The translations under genes and the position numbers were made by a program. A stretch of DNA of 64,000 bases from JTS-AC122 sp050246015 (GTDB taxonomy: Bacteria > Planctomycetota > Phycisphaerae > Phycisphaerales > UBA1924), in contig JBFWWU010000008.1 of NCBI GenBank assembly GCA_050246015.1, positions 1 through 64,000 on the forward strand. Reading direction: 5' to 3'. Shown piece by piece: positions 53,287-62,729 of the stretch (position 1 is its first letter; each line of letters opens with the position of its first letter). The notes under the pieces were generated by a model. It was not told the origin of the DNA, made no database searches, and saw only the letters and a program-made list of their open reading frames with translations.

Positions 53287-53838
53287 TCACCAGCCCTTCC
53301 TCGGCCCCTCCTTGGGGGCTTTGGCGCCCAAGCCCTGCATCCGCTCCTTGAATCCCTGCTGGGTCGCCTCTTCGCGGAAAGCTCTGGTGAACATTCGGGA
53401 CAGTTTGATGGTGCGCCCGGCGGCCGCAAGGAGCTCTTCGAGGGATATCCCGAGTTCTCCCTTCCCGAGGTTCCCGAGCACGCGGTAGACGATGCGATCG
53501 CCCGAGCAGATCTGGCATGCGTCTGTCATCGAGACGAGGTGCGCAAGCGATTCCAGCTCCCCAGGATCGAGCTTCTCCAGGTAGTTGGGTTCAAACCGCG
53601 TGGCGAATGCCTTGACGATCGACAGGTCCACGGTCACTGCACTGACACGTTTGTCGGCGACGTATTGGGCAAGGTCGATGTCGACGCGGTCATCACCATC
53701 TTCGTACCAGAGCGCCTCGCCGATACAGGTCTCCGCGATGAGCACCTCGTAGCGCGCAATGAGAGTGTCCCAGAGCTTGAGCTCGAAGAGGCCGATGATG
53801 ACGTTCGCGTCAAGCAGGACTAATCGCGACTTCGGCAT
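53287..53838 (-). CDS. PIN-domain protein (toxin-like)
   Basis: A 183-residue minus-strand protein; GGAG precedes ATG 53838. LVLLDANVIIGLFE with D10, GELESLAH with E94/E96, and CSGD with D114 give the acidic PIN RNase set. It overlaps the end of the XRE-ImmA gene by 29 bases, as in two-gene toxin-antitoxin pairs of the XRE-COG2856 plus PIN-like type. The basic C-terminus (KAPKEGPRKGW) may bind nucleic acid. Confidence 0.65.
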   Translation of the reverse strand: MPKSRLVLLDANVIIGLFELKLWDTLIARYEVLIAETCIGEALWYEDGDDRVDIDLAQYVADKRVSAVTVDLSIVKAFATRFEPNYLEKLDPGELESLAHLVSMTDACQICSGDRIVYRVLGNLGKGELGISLEELLAAAGRTIKLSRMFTRAFREEATQQGFKERMQGLGAKAPKEGPRKGW

Positions 53839-54907
53839 CCGGTGCTCCGTCGAGATCTTCAAGCTTCATCGCTTCTCGACGGCTGATGCCGAGATACTCC
53901 GCGGCGCGGCCGGTCGAAAGCTCGCCGCGCTGGAGAGCCTTGAGAACGAGAGCCTGGAAGCGATCTGGTCGAACCGGGGGAGCCTCCTCCTTCCGGTTCT
54001 CGTAGGTCTTCGCCAGAAGCTTACACGCATCAATGTCGGCTCGGGTCGCCTCTTCGGTGCGGTTGTAGATCTTCTTGAGCTTCCAGAGGAGAGCTTCGAC
54101 TGAAACATCAAACTCACGAGCGAGGTCGAACAGCGCACTCCGGTTTAGCTTGCCCGCGGCGAGCCGCTTCTCCTCGACCGCAGCCTGAACGGCATCGGTC
54201 GGCAGCACGAGCGCCGAGGCAAAGGCGTCAGCCAGCTTCTCTTCATGCGCCGGGGCGGTGGAGTCGCTCTGGCCACGAAAAGCTTGCCAAGTGAGCAGGT
54301 GGAACAGCTCATGGGCCAGGTCAAAGTTCCGACGCCAACGGCGGTTGTTGGTATTGAGAAGAACCGCCATGCCATATGTCTCGCTAAGAGAGCAAGCAGC
54401 GGTGCCCGTCGGTTCGACTGCAAGGTGGAAGACCTTGACGCCGCAGCTTTCCTCAAGCACGGTGCGCAGACCCATTGCCGGACAGTCGCCAAGGTTGAGC
54501 GCTTTACGGACGCGGTGCGCGAGCTCTTCAGCCGTCGCGTAGGTAAAGGAGGCAGCGGGAGTCGTACTGACCGGTAAGTCGGCGCCGACTCGCTCGCCAC
54601 ACCAAAGTTCAAGGTTGTGGTATTGCTCGCAAAGGCGAACAAACTGCGCCTCAAACGCCACAGCGACATCGTTCACTGGTCGCTGGCGCCACAGCACCTG
54701 CTCGGCCGGGACAGCGCCCTCCTGGAGGAAGAAGGCCTCGGATCGGCCATAGAGCTTGGCAAGAGCCTGAAGCTGGGAGAGCTTCGGCTGGCGTTTGTCA
54801 TTCTCGAAGTCGCTGAGGGACGACACGCCGATGTCAGCCACTTCGGCGACCTCGTTGAGGGTCAGACCGCGCTTCTCGCGGGCAAACCGGAGTCGTGCAC
54901 CAATCAT
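53810..54907 (-). CDS. XRE-family regulator fused to an ImmA/IrrE metallopeptidase
   Basis: A 365-residue protein; GGAG precedes ATG 54907. Residues 5-60 are an XRE helix-turn-helix (LRFAREKRGLTLNEVAEVAD). Residues 120-260 are the ImmA/IrrE (COG2856) domain with H199-E-LF-H203 and E/D ligands in HEEKLADAFASALV. In ImmA and IrrE, proteolysis of a repressor switches genes on. Here it may relieve its own repression or act as the antitoxin of the PIN protein. Confidence 0.82.
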   Translation of the reverse strand: MIGARLRFAREKRGLTLNEVAEVADIGVSSLSDFENDKRQPKLSQLQALAKLYGRSEAFFLQEGAVPAEQVLWRQRPVNDVAVAFEAQFVRLCEQYHNLELWCGERVGADLPVSTTPAASFTYATAEELAHRVRKALNLGDCPAMGLRTVLEESCGVKVFHLAVEPTGTAACSLSETYGMAVLLNTNNRRWRRNFDLAHELFHLLTWQAFRGQSDSTAPAHEEKLADAFASALVLPTDAVQAAVEEKRLAAGKLNRSALFDLAREFDVSVEALLWKLKKIYNRTEEATRADIDACKLLAKTYENRKEEAPPVRPDRFQALVLKALQRGELSTGRAAEYLGISRREAMKLEDLDGAPDAEVAISPA

Positions 54908-54943
54908 CGTGGCGGCTCCAGGTAAATGTTCGACAACACAGAA

Positions 54944-54972
54944 AGTATCGGCTATCATCGTGGGCATGTCAA
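54944..54972 (-). promoter_or_regulatory. Sigma70-type promoter for the XRE-ImmA/PIN operon
   Basis: On the minus strand TTGACA (54967-54972) and GATACT (54944-54949) are separated by exactly 17 bp, 37 bases before the start codon. The -10 region overlaps a short imperfect dyad (GTATCGGC-TATC), a possible XRE operator. Confidence 0.7.
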
Positions 54973-55144
54973 GCGAATCCGTTCTGGAATCTGGAAAACC
55001 GGCCCTGGGAGGCCAAGAATCAGTCTCCTGCCCAGTATGGGAAGCGGCCAGTAACCCCCCGACCGGCCGGTTCGCGAGATCCCAGGGCCGTCGACCGGGC
55101 TCGGCACGGTTTATCTTGATGGCGATTCGACGAGGAGCCTGCGC

Positions 55145-58100
55145 GTGAGCCAAACCGCCTCCACCCCTCCGTCACAACCGTCGCCGTTCCGCGCCCCAAC
55201 GTCGCAACGGGAAATACGCGACCAGCTCGAAGACATGCTGATCAAGGATCTCCTCGGCCCAGCGAAGGGCGACCAGGAGGAGATTGAAGAAGCGCACGTC
55301 CTCGATCGATATCTCGTCGGCATGCTGGCGCCGCGGCGGGGGCGGACCGTGTCGGAGGACCACGGAGCCGCTGCGTTCGGAGCTGCCGGCGAATCGGAGC
55401 GGGACAAGTCTCTCCCTCCTGAGCAGAACGACGAGTTGGCGCTGGGCATTCGAGGTTCGTCGCAGGATGGCCAAGGCGATATCGGCATGCCTGGCCCGCA
55501 AATTCCGTCGCTGTGCCCCTCGGCCCTGGGGCTGACGTTCTCTATGGATGCCTCGGCGCCCGGGCTCCGAATCACGGCAAGGTGGGGCTTCTATGAGCGG
55601 GTGAAGAGCGAAACCGCTATCAACCCCAAGACGGGTGGCCCCGCGATGGTGTGGAAGCGCCGGCCGATTGCCGGCACCTCGGAACCGATCACGCTCAAGG
55701 AGGGGGCGATCGAACCGTGGATTGTCGACCATGAGTTCCCCGATGTGGTTGTTCAAGGGCGGATGCGCCGTGTTGGCGAGTGCTTTCTGATCACGCTCTT
55801 TCTCGTCAACAACCAGGAGGAGCCCGAGCGCCTGCGAGACTCGAGCTGGCTCTTCCAGCCGGAACTCATCGCCGAGGCTGCGGATGAACGGCCTTGGTTC
55901 ATCAAGCGACGGTCGCCTCGCGACGGTCGGCTCGACCCGCTAACGGAACTTGAAGACCGCGCAATGGACATGCTGTATCGGGAGCGTGTTGAGTTCGGAG
56001 TAGGTCACGGGGTGTCTGTGCGGGCGGAAGATGTCACGAACGATCAGCCCCCGCGCGCCAAGCGGGTTATGACCGTCATCGTCCCGGCCCACGAGGTCGC
56101 TCGGCAGACACCTCCCGGACCAGAAGAGATTCCTGCCCTCAAGGACCTCGAACTGGACATGAAGACCCTGTCCGAGTTGCCGGCGGCCTCGCTTCGGCCC
56201 AAGCTTGAACCGCTCGCCACGGCCTACTCGGAGTGGATCTCGCGCCAGCGTGCCCGCGTCGACGAATCCTCGTCCGACCTTGGCGCCCACCGGCAAGCAG
56301 CGGAGGAAGCCCTTGGGGCTTGTGAGACCGCGAAGAAACGGATCGCTGAAGGGATCGACCTTCTCGAGCGCAGCCCCGACGCCGCCCGAGCCTTTGCATT
56401 CGCCAACCGCGCAATGTGGTTACAGCGGACGAGGTCGATCTTCGCGCAGGAACGTCGCCGCGGAAAGCAGGTCACGGCCGAGCAGTTCGACGAGCCGAGC
56501 AATCGCCGCTGGTTCCCATTCCAGTTGGCGTTCGTGCTGCTGAACCTACCAGGCCTAACGGACCTGCATCACCGTGATCGAACCGACCCGGTCGCAGCAA
56601 CGGGTGACCTGCTGTGGTTCCCCACAGGTGGTGGCAAGACCGAGGCCTACCTGGGTCTCGCCGCTTATGCGATGGCAATCCGACGCCTGCGGCCGATCGT
56701 CGGTGGACACGTGGGGACGGATGGTGTGGCCGTGCTCATGCGGTACACCCTCCGTCTACTCACGATCCAGCAGTTTCAACGAGCGTCGACGCTCATCTGC
56801 GCGTGCGAACATCTGCGCCGAGAAGCCGTCGCCGGCGGAGACACGAGTTGGGGACAGATACCGTTTCGCATTGGGCTCTGGGTAGGCTATCGAACGACGC
56901 CGAACACGACGGCCCAAAGCGCCGAAGCACTGCGGAGCGACCACGGCCACTGGCAAGGCGGGGTATTCGGATCGCCGGCACAGCTGAAGCACTGCCCTTG
57001 GTGTGGGTGCGAGATACGCCGCGGGCAAGGTGACATCCGTGTCGACCCCTACCCGGGCGGCGCGGCACGTACGCTGATGTTCTGCAGCGATCCGCTCGGA
57101 CGTTGCCCGTTCTCCGCGGCCAAGTCGCCAACAGAAGGCATCCCGGCGGTGGTGGTCGATGAGGAAATCTATCGACGCCTGCCGACGCTGTTGATCGCCA
57201 CGGTCGACAAGTTTGCGCAGATGCCCTGGAAGGGTGAGGTTCAAACGCTCTTCGGCCGCGTCAGCGGTTTCTGTCCCAGACACGGGTTCCGATCGCCGGA
57301 CCTCGAAGACTCGGATCGCCACCCCGCAGCGGGCGGGCATCCCGGCACGAGGACGATCGAGCACCCGCCGCTCCGGCCGCCGGATCTCGTCATTCAGGAT
57401 GAGCTGCACCTGATCAGCGGGCCACTGGGGTCACTCATGGGGCTCTACGAGACCGCCGTCGACGAGCTGACCACATGGGACTTTGAGGGTAAGCGGGTCC
57501 GGCCCAAGCTCATCGCATCCACGGCAACGATCCGCCGTGCCCACGAGCAGGTACGCAATCTGTTTGAGCGGCACGTCGCTGTGTTCCCGCCGCACGGGCT
57601 CGACGCCAACGACAACTTCTTCGCACGAGAACGCCCGCCGAGCGAGGAGTTCCCGGGCCGTCGGTACATCGGAATCTGCGCCTTTGGAAAGCGTCTCAAG
57701 GCAGCGCTGATCCGTACCTATGTCGCCCTGCTGGCGGCGTCACAGAGACTCTACGACACGCCCGGTGCCGGGTACGGCGTGCATGCCGACCCGTGGATGA
57801 CGCTCGTCGGATACTTCAACTCGCTCCGTGAGCTCGGGGGAATGCGTCGGTTGGTTGATGACGATGTCGCCTCCCGACTCGAGGACACCGACCAGCGAGG
57901 CCTCGCCCGTCGACGCAAGCCGTTCGTTGAGGAGCTGACCTCGCGCAAGGCTTCCACAGAGATTCCCGACACACTCGATCGCCTGGAGATCGGGTTCGAT
58001 CCGATCGAGGATGCCCGTCGTCTCCAGGCCCGCCGCGCCGGCCAAGTTGTAGGTCCGGGGCCCATCGATGTGATGCTGGCAACGAACATGGTGTCGGTCG

Positions 58101-58786
58101 GCGTCGACGTCAAACGGCTTGGCCTCATGGTCGTGTCGGGGCAGCCAAAGAGCGCGGCCGAGTACATTCAGGCCACGAGCCGCGTCGGCCGGTCACACGC
58201 GGGCCTGGTCGTCACGGTGCTCAACTGGGCCCGACCCCGGGACCTCTCGCACTACGAACGGTTTGAGCACTTCCACGCCACGTTCTACAAGCACGTCGAA
58301 CCCCTCTCCGTCACGCCATTTGCCAGCCGTGCCATCGACCGCGGGGTTGCGGCGCTTCTGGTAGCGATGGTCCGCCTTGGCGCTACGCGGTTCAACACCA
58401 ATTTGGCCGCTGGGCAGATTGATCCGAACGATCCGTTGTTCGCTCAGGCGATCGCCAAAATCCGCGACCGGGCGGCGCAGGTCACTGGCGACGAAGAGCT
58501 TGGCCGCGAAGTAGAGGAGTCCTTGAAGGGCCTGGTGAACCACTGGCAGGCACGCGCGGCGGATCGCACGAGCGGGGCGCGATTGGGGTATCAGTCGGAG
58601 CGGGACGACGTCACCCGCGGATTGCTCGAGAAGGCGGGGATGGGGACGCGTTCACCGTTCACCTGTCTTAACTCTCTGCGTGATGTCGAACCGTCCGTCG
58701 GCCTGATCATGGATGACCGGGAGCTGGACGTTGCGGTTCCCGACGCGCCGCAGGGCGACGACCTGGACGCGGAGGTGGTGCTGTGA
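55145..58786 (+). CDS. drmA: DISARM helicase-related protein DrmA
   Basis: A 1213-residue protein from GTG 55145, with GAGGAG at 55132-55137. P-loop FPTGGGKT with K498; helicase domain continues with LIASTATIRRA and ATNMVSVGVDVKRLG...ATSRVGRS. DUF1998-associated architecture is typical of DrmA. Cys pairs (CPWCGCEI, CSDPLGRCPF) form a probable zinc ribbon. With DrmB it forms the DISARM core that blocks incoming phage DNA. Stop overlaps drmB (ATGA-like GTGA). Its start is divergent from the XRE-ImmA gene. Confidence 0.9.
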   Translation: MSQTASTPPSQPSPFRAPTSQREIRDQLEDMLIKDLLGPAKGDQEEIEEAHVLDRYLVGMLAPRRGRTVSEDHGAAAFGAAGESERDKSLPPEQNDELALGIRGSSQDGQGDIGMPGPQIPSLCPSALGLTFSMDASAPGLRITARWGFYERVKSETAINPKTGGPAMVWKRRPIAGTSEPITLKEGAIEPWIVDHEFPDVVVQGRMRRVGECFLITLFLVNNQEEPERLRDSSWLFQPELIAEAADERPWFIKRRSPRDGRLDPLTELEDRAMDMLYRERVEFGVGHGVSVRAEDVTNDQPPRAKRVMTVIVPAHEVARQTPPGPEEIPALKDLELDMKTLSELPAASLRPKLEPLATAYSEWISRQRARVDESSSDLGAHRQAAEEALGACETAKKRIAEGIDLLERSPDAARAFAFANRAMWLQRTRSIFAQERRRGKQVTAEQFDEPSNRRWFPFQLAFVLLNLPGLTDLHHRDRTDPVAATGDLLWFPTGGGKTEAYLGLAAYAMAIRRLRPIVGGHVGTDGVAVLMRYTLRLLTIQQFQRASTLICACEHLRREAVAGGDTSWGQIPFRIGLWVGYRTTPNTTAQSAEALRSDHGHWQGGVFGSPAQLKHCPWCGCEIRRGQGDIRVDPYPGGAARTLMFCSDPLGRCPFSAAKSPTEGIPAVVVDEEIYRRLPTLLIATVDKFAQMPWKGEVQTLFGRVSGFCPRHGFRSPDLEDSDRHPAAGGHPGTRTIEHPPLRPPDLVIQDELHLISGPLGSLMGLYETAVDELTTWDFEGKRVRPKLIASTATIRRAHEQVRNLFERHVAVFPPHGLDANDNFFARERPPSEEFPGRRYIGICAFGKRLKAALIRTYVALLAASQRLYDTPGAGYGVHADPWMTLVGYFNSLRELGGMRRLVDDDVASRLEDTDQRGLARRRKPFVEELTSRKASTEIPDTLDRLEIGFDPIEDARRLQARRAGQVVGPGPIDVMLATNMVSVGVDVKRLGLMVVSGQPKSAAEYIQATSRVGRSHAGLVVTVLNWARPRDLSHYERFEHFHATFYKHVEPLSVTPFASRAIDRGVAALLVAMVRLGATRFNTNLAAGQIDPNDPLFAQAIAKIRDRAAQVTGDEELGREVEESLKGLVNHWQARAADRTSGARLGYQSERDDVTRGLLEKAGMGTRSPFTCLNSLRDVEPSVGLIMDDRELDVAVPDAPQGDDLDAEVVL

Positions 58787-60663
58787 GCGGACCAACAACA
58801 GTTCGGGTCGGAGAGGTGCGGCCTTCTCAGCTCTTGTTCACCACCGGCATCGGCAGCGTGATCGATCTGCCGCACCTGTCGGCGATGGTCATGGGGATCG
58901 ACGAATGGCGTCGCCAGTACATGGTTGAGGTGATCGAGCCCCGGCTCATGCAGGCCGTCAACGCGCTGCTCGGTCCCAGCGTGCGAAAGCTGATGCTCCC
59001 GCCGGTGCCGCCGGACACTGGGGAGGCCGCCACCAATCCCTTCTCCGAATACGCCCGCGTCGGCGTTCCCGTCGCGCCTTTCCCTCGCTGGATGCGCTGC
59101 CCGCGTTGCAACCTGCTGGCGGAGCTCCGCTCGGGGCTGTTCGAGCTCAAAGTGGACACCTATCGACCCGACCGAGTTCGGTATGTCCATGCCAACTGCA
59201 GTCGCGCGAGAGGGAAACCACCGATCGTGCTTCCGGCCCGATTCCTTGTGGCGTGCGACCGCGGGCATCTCGACGACTTCCCGTGGGTCGCCTACGTCCA
59301 CAGTGGGCAGGCCTGCGGGGCGCCGAAGCTCCGCATGCGTGAGTTTGGCGTATCGGGTGAAGCGCTGGACATCGAGGTGAGCTGCACCGAGTGCGGCGCG
59401 CAACGGCGCATGGGCGATGCGTTCGCTCGTGCGCCCCGCGTGCCGCTCCCGGCCTGTTCGCGTTTCCACCCGCACTTGAGGTTCACCGAGCCGACCGAGT
59501 GCACGGGAAGAGTGAAGGCCATCCTTCTCGGCGCCTCGAACAGTTGGTTCCCTATCACACTGTCGGCGCTTCACATCCCAACCGCGGACAACCCCGTCGA
59601 CCGCCTTGTTGAAGAGCACTGGCGCGTGCTGCAGCACATCCAGGAGGTCCGTGACCTTGAGCTGCTCAGGAAGATGGGGCAGCTCGTCGCGTTCGCGGGC
59701 ATCCCGGCCGAGCGTATCGTGCAGGCGATCCAGGCTCGCCGACAACCGCGACAGGGAGCCGTCGGCGGCTACAACGATCTGAAGACCGAGGAGTGGCTCG
59801 TGCTGCGTGATCCGGCAAGTGCGCGGATGGGGGCGGACTTCACACTGCGGCGCGTCGATGTACCAGCACGGTACCGCCACGTGATCGAGGATGTGGTGCT
59901 GGTCGAGCGCTTGCGTGAGGTCCGCGCGATGGTCGGCTTCACGCGGCTGGAATCGCCCGGCGAGTACACCGAGATCGATGAGATGCCGCCCGAACAGCGG
60001 GCTCCGATTTCCCGTCATGCACCTCGCTGGGTGCCCGTGTCAGAGGTGCGCGGGGAAGGGCTGTTCATCCGCTTCCGGGAATCCGCCCTGGAGGCATGGG
60101 TCAGCGACAGCCAGTGCCAGGCCCGCTCCGCCGCATTCGCTCGGGCCCACCGCGAGTGGAGAGATCGACGCGGTATCAAGAACCCGGCTGCTGGGTTTCC
60201 TGGGCTGCGCTACGCGATTCTCCACACCTTCTCGCACGCGCTGATGCGGCAGTTCTCGCTTGAATGCGGCTACCCATCGGCGAGCATCCGCGAACGCATC
60301 TACTCGGCCGACGCGGAGGAGCCGGGCGGGCCGATGGCGGGCCTTCTGCTGTACACGGCCGCGCCGGACAGCGAGGGAACCCTCGGAGGAATGGTCGCCC
60401 TCGGCGAGCCGGACACGCTCGGCCGCCACATCGACCATCTCCTGGAGCAGAACCGGATTTGCGCCTCCGACCCGCTCTGCGCCGAGCACTTGCCACCTCA
60501 AGACGGTCTCACCGTGCACGGAGCGGCCTGCCATGCCTGCCTATTCGCGCCGGAGACCTCCTGTGAGCGGGGGAACCGGTTCTTGGATCGCTCCCTCCTT
60601 GTCGAGACGTTCCGCACGGGACTGCCGCCGTTCTTCCGCGCGATCACAGAGGATCCCGGTTGA
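58783..60663 (+). CDS. drmB: DISARM DUF1998 protein DrmB
   Basis: A 626-residue protein overlapping drmA. RVGEVRPSQLLFTTGIGSVI is the family opening; the zinc-binding sets CPRCNLL, CDRGHLDDFPW and CTECGAQ are visible. The DUF1998 region near residues 460-600 has LRYAILHTFSHALMRQFSLE and HGAACHACLFAPETSCERGN. It partners DrmA in DNA binding. Length is normal. Confidence 0.9.
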   Translation: MSGPTTVRVGEVRPSQLLFTTGIGSVIDLPHLSAMVMGIDEWRRQYMVEVIEPRLMQAVNALLGPSVRKLMLPPVPPDTGEAATNPFSEYARVGVPVAPFPRWMRCPRCNLLAELRSGLFELKVDTYRPDRVRYVHANCSRARGKPPIVLPARFLVACDRGHLDDFPWVAYVHSGQACGAPKLRMREFGVSGEALDIEVSCTECGAQRRMGDAFARAPRVPLPACSRFHPHLRFTEPTECTGRVKAILLGASNSWFPITLSALHIPTADNPVDRLVEEHWRVLQHIQEVRDLELLRKMGQLVAFAGIPAERIVQAIQARRQPRQGAVGGYNDLKTEEWLVLRDPASARMGADFTLRRVDVPARYRHVIEDVVLVERLREVRAMVGFTRLESPGEYTEIDEMPPEQRAPISRHAPRWVPVSEVRGEGLFIRFRESALEAWVSDSQCQARSAAFARAHREWRDRRGIKNPAAGFPGLRYAILHTFSHALMRQFSLECGYPSASIRERIYSADAEEPGGPMAGLLLYTAAPDSEGTLGGMVALGEPDTLGRHIDHLLEQNRICASDPLCAEHLPPQDGLTVHGAACHACLFAPETSCERGNRFLDRSLLVETFRTGLPPFFRAITEDPG

Positions 60664-61457
60664 TGGAGAGTCCGGTTGCCCATCTCATTGTTGAAGTTGC
60701 GCGTCGGCTGCCCGCAACGACGCTCCGCGCCGTCATCGCCAGCCTGACGACCATTTCGCTTGCGGAGATGAGCTGGAGGCAGGACAGCATCACGATCACC
60801 GCGGGCGATGCCACGAGCCGTGACCTACTCGCGAGACTTCTGCGAATGTGGGCGCAATCCTCGAGAGAGCCGAACGTGCTCGCCGAGCACCTGGAGGTGG
60901 CCCTTGGTGCCGTCGAGGCCGAGCGCACGGCGCAACAGATCAGCCTGGTGTGGACCGGTCCTCAGCTCCCCGGACGCACGCTTCGTCAGACCGAGCAAGC
61001 GTTGCTGGAGGTCATCGAAACGGCGCGGCAGGAGCTGTGGATCGTCACGTTCGCGGCCTACCGGGTCGCGTCCGTTGTAGCGGCCCTCCAATCGGCGGTT
61101 CGCCGCGGTGTCCGGCTCTGGCTTGTGGCGGAATCGGCGGATGCATCGGATGGCAAGTTGACATTCGATGCGGCGGCCGCGCTGGGCGACGAGGTCCGCA
61201 AGAGCGCCACCGTGCTCGCGTGGCCGCGCGATCAGCGACCGGTCGACGCCGCTGGCCGGACCGGGAGTCTTCACGCGAAGTGCGCCTTGGCAGATGATCG
61301 GCTCGCGTTTGTTTCCAGTGCCAACCTGACCGAATACGCGCTGCATCTGAACATCGAACTGGGGGTGGTCATCGAGGATGGGCCAGTCCCCGCCGCACTC
61401 GGAAACCACTTTCGGAACCTTCTTCGAATGGGCTACTGGAGGCCCGAAGGCTCCTGA
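60663..61457 (+). CDS. drmC: DISARM phospholipase-D-fold protein DrmC
   Basis: A 264-residue protein; ATG 60663 overlaps the drmB stop (TGATG). One HKD motif, H204-x-K206-x4-D211, followed by VSSANLTEYAL, is the expected single PLD signature of DrmC. PLD-fold nucleases of this type are thought to act on DNA, although drmC is dispensable in some tested DISARM systems. It ends the conserved DISARM order. Confidence 0.85.
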   Translation: MESPVAHLIVEVARRLPATTLRAVIASLTTISLAEMSWRQDSITITAGDATSRDLLARLLRMWAQSSREPNVLAEHLEVALGAVEAERTAQQISLVWTGPQLPGRTLRQTEQALLEVIETARQELWIVTFAAYRVASVVAALQSAVRRGVRLWLVAESADASDGKLTFDAAAALGDEVRKSATVLAWPRDQRPVDAAGRTGSLHAKCALADDRLAFVSSANLTEYALHLNIELGVVIEDGPVPAALGNHFRNLLRMGYWRPEGS

Positions 61458-61484
61458 TCCCGATCACCAAGGCAACCCCCATCC

Positions 61485-62729
61485 ATGCCGTCTACTTTCT
61501 CCTGGCTCGACTTCGCCGAATCTGATCGCCAACAGGCGATGCAGGTGATCGATCTGTTCCGCGAGAAGAGCACGGTGGACGAACTGGGCTTTGCGCCTAT
61601 CCGTGACGCATTTGCCGACCACCTCTTCCCGGGCACATCGACGATCCAGACCAGGGCGAGGTACTTCCTCTTTGTTCCGTGGATCATGCGGCGGTACGAG
61701 CGGCGAAGCCTCGCCGCGCAAGTGCTTTCGCAGAAAATCCGAGGACGGGAGACGAAGCTGATCAAGGCGTTGCTCGCCGGCAATGCCGATGAGGGCGGGA
61801 TCATCGGCCGCGAGGCGCTTGGGACGTTGAAGCGCATGCCCAGCAGCGTGTACTGGCGCGGGCTACACCTGTGGGGAGTTCGGCTCTTCACCGGATCGAT
61901 TGAGCAGTACTGCAGGCAGATCGAGAGGGCACGCAGGGATACGCGAGGCGGCGTCGTCACCGATGACGGCGAACCGCTCGGCCGTGTCTCCACCAACTGG
62001 CATCCAACTCTTCCGGGCGAGCCCGAGGATCTCTACGACCAGGCGACGTTCAGTCTGACCAAGAACGAGGCCGAGTTCCTGAAGGAGAGGATCTGTTCGG
62101 CGCAGCCGGCGTCGCTGCTTGCCCAGGTTGTCACCAAGGAGACCGACGAGCTCACCGCTGGTTTTGTATGGGACGCGTCCATTGACCGGCATCTCACAAG
62201 CGAACTCCGGGGGGCGATCGAGCAAGCACGCCGGTTCGCCATCTGTGCGTGGGGCGGCCCACTCCTTTATTCACGCCTCGTCGCCTCCCTCAAGGGCAAC
62301 GACGAGCTCGTGAACACGGTCACCGAGCAGCTCGTGGACTGGCAGGCGCGGATGGCGCAGGAGATGCCGGCGCTGTCGACATGGGATCTTGAACCGCTCT
62401 GGAACCTCGTGCATCGCGCGAACCCGCGGGTGTCCCGCCGAACCCAAGATTTCACCGAGCAGTGGATTGGAGTCGCGCTGCGGGCCGGCGCGGGCGCGGC
62501 GGTGTGGGACGATCTCAGCGTGCAGAAGCTGGTGGTCGCCCGGGAGGGCCAGCTCAAGGGTGGACGGTCGCGCCTTCGGCCGGAGAACCTGCGAGCACGC
62601 GACCGCTGGCAGGGTGATGTTGACGGCGGCCCGATGGACTTCCGGTGGGGCCAGACCCGCACCATTCTGAACGACATTCTCCGCGGGCTCCACGGTGGCG
62701 CTGCGAACGGCGGGGGCGGCGATGCTTGA
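61485..62729 (+). CDS. DUF6361 family protein
   Basis: A 414-residue protein 27 bp after drmC. The opening FSWLDFAESDRQQAMQVIDL, then FREKSTVDELGFAPIRDAFA and FPGTSTIQTRARYFLFVPWI is highly characteristic of DUF6361. The rest is helical. Members are common next to PLD-fold and helicase genes in defence loci. Biochemical role unknown; it pairs with the next gene (eight-base overlap). Confidence 0.8.
   Translation: MPSTFSWLDFAESDRQQAMQVIDLFREKSTVDELGFAPIRDAFADHLFPGTSTIQTRARYFLFVPWIMRRYERRSLAAQVLSQKIRGRETKLIKALLAGNADEGGIIGREALGTLKRMPSSVYWRGLHLWGVRLFTGSIEQYCRQIERARRDTRGGVVTDDGEPLGRVSTNWHPTLPGEPEDLYDQATFSLTKNEAEFLKERICSAQPASLLAQVVTKETDELTAGFVWDASIDRHLTSELRGAIEQARRFAICAWGGPLLYSRLVASLKGNDELVNTVTEQLVDWQARMAQEMPALSTWDLEPLWNLVHRANPRVSRRTQDFTEQWIGVALRAGAGAAVWDDLSVQKLVVAREGQLKGGRSRLRPENLRARDRWQGDVDGGPMDFRWGQTRTILNDILRGLHGGAANGGGGDA

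Noticed and set aside
58591..60018. 475-codon minus-strand frame opposite drmA/drmB
   Set aside because: Both + strand genes are certain; this frame has no motif and is a codon-bias shadow.
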